A DNA stretch of 64,000 nt from contig JBBELK010000010.1 in NCBI GenBank assembly GCA_037783545.1, positions 62,001 through 126,000 of the forward strand, given 5' to 3'. The position numbers were made by a program, and so were the translations under genes. This DNA is from Henricia sp. BOLD:AAB3569 (Eukaryota; Echinodermata; Asteroidea; Spinulosida; Echinasteridae). The notes beneath the pieces were generated by a model. It was not told the DNA's origin, ran no database searches, and saw only the letters and a program-made list of their open reading frames with translations. Positions 61,884 through 64,000 of the stretch are shown piece after piece; the first letter of the stretch is position 1; every line of letters starts with the position of its first letter.

Positions 61884-62678
61884 ATTGGCGACTCCATGAT
61901 CAAACACATTAAAGGACATAAAATGAGTCAAACCAAGTCAATTTCAGTTATCTCTCACCCAGGGGCTAAGATAGAGGATCTATCGAAAATGGTACAGCTC
62001 GGAACTCTTAACCCGGAAACGCACGAGGTCATTGTTCATGTCGGTACGAATAATGTGAATGATGACGCGACTACGATAACTAGCAAGCTCGAGTCCCTCT
62101 GCGAAGATCTACAGACTAAATGTGCCATCTCCAAAATCTCGATCTCTTCACTAATTCATCGCAGAAACGAGAACCAACAACAGTTTCAGAAAATTTCGAC
62201 CGCCAACAATCTAATCGAAGAAATGTGCAGCACACGTGACTGGCTCTTCATTAATAATGACAACATCAATCATCGACTACTCGCCCAAGACGGCGTTCAT
62301 CTCAGTCATGTAGGCATCGTCAAATTTGCACGCAACTTTATTAGGCACCTGCGAGGTTTCCCACCAGTAACTAGTTCCTCCTTCACCATTGAGAGCCCAG
62401 GTGTCCAGTTCAACGATAAACACACCTTACCTCGGCACAATCATGGCCTGAGGAAGGACAATGGTTCGCATCCCCCGCCTTCCTATGCGCAAGTCGCGGC
62501 CAAGCACCAAATTAGTGAACAGCGGGATTTTCAGCAGCAAAAGTGGAAAGGTCGGAAGAGAAACACACCCTTGCCTCCGGTACAAGACATGCTAATCAAG
62601 CAGAGCTCTCGCCGTGTACCTCATCCACTTCCGAGCCAGGAAACCGAATGGCGGAGACATCTGAGGAACATCAACTAG
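61884..62678 (+). CDS. CR1-like LINE ORF1, SGNH/esterase domain (5'-truncated)
   Basis: The frame starts immediately after TAA 61878 as IIGDSMIKHIKG; the first ATG is 61896. The blocks of an SGNH hydrolase are visible: GDS at the start, HVGTNNVND near residue 50 and DGVHLSHVG near residue 135. It ends with a basic, nucleic-acid-binding-like tail. CR1-type LINEs are known to carry an esterase domain in ORF1. The amino-terminal part (zinc or coiled-coil region) is missing, so the element is 5'-truncated at the (aaat)n. Confidence 0.75.
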   Translation: MGDSMIKHIKGHKMSQTKSISVISHPGAKIEDLSKMVQLGTLNPETHEVIVHVGTNNVNDDATTITSKLESLCEDLQTKCAISKISISSLIHRRNENQQQFQKISTANNLIEEMCSTRDWLFINNDNINHRLLAQDGVHLSHVGIVKFARNFIRHLRGFPPVTSSSFTIESPGVQFNDKHTLPRHNHGLRKDNGSHPPPSYAQVAAKHQISEQRDFQQQKWKGRKRNTPLPPVQDMLIKQSSRRVPHPLPSQETEWRRHLRNIN

Positions 62679-62778
62679 TGAACAAGACTACACCGGACAG
62701 TCTGGACACAAACATCCCCTTGGCTGATAAACCGATACCAAATAACGGTTTCCTGTTCAACAAAATAAATAGTGCAAA

Positions 62779-64000
62779 GGGTTTAAAGGTTGCACATTTA
62801 AATGTGCAAAGTCTTAGACCTAAAATTGACCATATTCGTATTTTTTTTAGTAACGCATGACGTTCAAGTACTTACCTTAAGTGAAACTTGGCTCCATGAC
62901 GGGATAATGTATAGTGAACTTGCCATTGACAATTACTCTCTGATCCGTAAAGATCGAGTAGGCGATAATCACGGTGGTGTTGCTTGTTATGTGAGAAATA
63001 ATATTAATCACCGTGTCATAAATGCAAATAACAACAATTTGGAGTCTTGCTGCCTGGAACTAATGTTTAAAAAGAGTAAGCCTGTTGTCGTTATTGTTGC
63101 ATATTTTCCTAACAAAAAACCAGAGCATCTTATTCAACTGAAACAGCAACTTTGTCAATTGGACAGTAGCTGTCGAGAGTTCATCATTCTGGGTGATTTT
63201 AATCTTAATATCTTAGACAATGCTTGGACGACAGCGTGATTTTTGGCGGGCTAGAGCTCAAAATTCGGATGACCCGAGAGATTGGCTTGTTGCAAAGCAG
63301 CTACGCAACCAGGTAAACAACCTTATTAAGAATCTTAAACGTAAATACTACGAAAATGCGATTGCTGCTAATCAGGGAAACTCAAAACAGATGTGGTCAT
63401 TGGCTAAAGAGGCAAGCTCTATTAAGACATCCACCACCCTACCCGCGAATGCGAATGTTAACAAACAAAAAATGGCTAATGATTTTAATCATTATTTTGT
63501 CAATATTGGGAACGACTTGGCATCATCGTTTAAAGACGACACAATAACTGCAGATATGTTTTTTAATGACGAAAGTGCATGTTGCTTTAAATTTTTCCCT
63601 ATTTCGGCCCACTACATCGAAAAACAAATTACGAAAATGAAGGATTGTGTGGCCAAAGGAATTGACGGTATAACATCGAAACTCCTAAAAGTCACTCATT
63701 AGCGCATCTCATAAACATGTCTTTAACAACAGGTTATGTGCCTAAGGCATGGAAAACAGCCAAAGTCACTCCTATTTGTTAAGGTGGTGATAGAGAAAAG
63801 TATTGTAATTATCGACCCATTTCAGTTCTCCCACTAGTTTCTAAACTTCTAGAACGAACCGTAAATGACCAATTATACTCTCATCTTTCCAAGAATGATT
63901 TCTTTGCCACTAAGCAATCGGGTTTTAGGCCCCATCATTCAACCCAGACTGCAGTCATTGATGTCACTGATCACATTATAAGTAATAGGGATACAGGAAG
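62779..64000 (+). pseudogene. CR1-like LINE ORF2: endonuclease and start of reverse transcriptase
   Basis: The endonuclease begins as KVAHLNVQSLRPKID at about 62790, shifts frame near 62860, and continues with LTLSETWLHDG and FIILGDFNLNIL. It then breaks at about 63230, where the end of the endonuclease is deleted and the linker begins (RQRDFWRARAQN). The reverse transcriptase starts (GIDGITSKLLK) and, after frameshifts, continues as YRPISVLPLVSKLLER and KQSGFRPHHSTQTA, to the window edge. A broken copy with at least three lesions; the 3' end lies outside. Confidence 0.8.

Overview
The window looks like 64 kb of intergenic, transposon-rich nuclear DNA from a marine invertebrate. There are no bacterial operons. 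Instead there are introns with GT/AG borders, LTR, Ngaro/DIRS and non-LTR retroelements, DNA transposons, satellites and many foldback MITEs. A decayed NACHT-LRR gene carries leucine-rich repeats (MPNLxxLDLSxN ... CSLTGDDLKAM) of a kind I associate with lancelets (Branchiostoma). That taxonomic call is an inference, and an echinoderm or hemichordate is not excluded.

Layout. 0-3.3 kb: tandem repeats and one MITE. 3.4-6.8 kb: a retroviral-type gag-protease fragment joined to a broken NLR (NACHT + LRR). 7-11.5 kb: foldback MITEs, a 127-bp tandem repeat and a 0.2-kb tandem duplication. 11.5-15.1 kb: a 5'-truncated CR1/L2-like LINE and a nearly identical 0.8-kb direct duplication. 16.6-18.2 kb: a decayed intron-containing transposase-type gene. 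18.4-20.6 kb: nested large foldbacks. 21.4-22.2 kb: two phase-compatible exons of a possible host gene. 22.7-32.6 kb: a 34-bp minisatellite split by a TTAA-flanked DNA element, itself split by a Ty3/Gypsy retrotransposon. 34.4-39.2 kb: a second, inverted copy of the DNA element and a 3.7-kb unit with long inverted ends enclosing a ~355-bp satellite. 39.4-43.5 kb: a decayed Ngaro (gag, RT-RNase H, tyrosine recombinase, SGNH hydrolase). 45.0-60.7 kb: an endogenous virus-like block. 60.8-64 kb: degenerate repeats and the start of a CR1-like LINE with an esterase ORF1.

Two regions stand out. (1) The Gypsy element (23.6-32.0 kb) has intact gag and pol plus a third ORF encoding a two-finger C2H2 zinc-finger protein in the env position. 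The same element contains 20 exact copies of the octamer GAGGTTTA/GAGGTTGA, on both strands and in all three codon frames. They are concentrated in the LTR, leader and gag and again just before the 3' LTR. A self-encoded DNA- or RNA-binding protein with its own site array is a testable idea.

(2) The 45-60.7 kb block is compact and AT-rich. It holds a candidate capsid protein, an FtsK/A32-like packaging ATPase fragment, a second conserved structural-type gene, three tandem paralogues with a shared upstream motif, and many small membrane proteins. Two 80-bp-class palindromes share a core; one lies exactly between convergent genes. It resembles Polinton-like or adintovirus-like midsize DNA viruses, but no polymerase B or integrase is visible. 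The copy is broken by a PIF/Harbinger insertion (5.7 kb, TAA target duplication), an ATPase deletion and a nonsense codon. The Harbinger itself has paired DDE and MADF-type genes, one with a suspicious splice acceptor.
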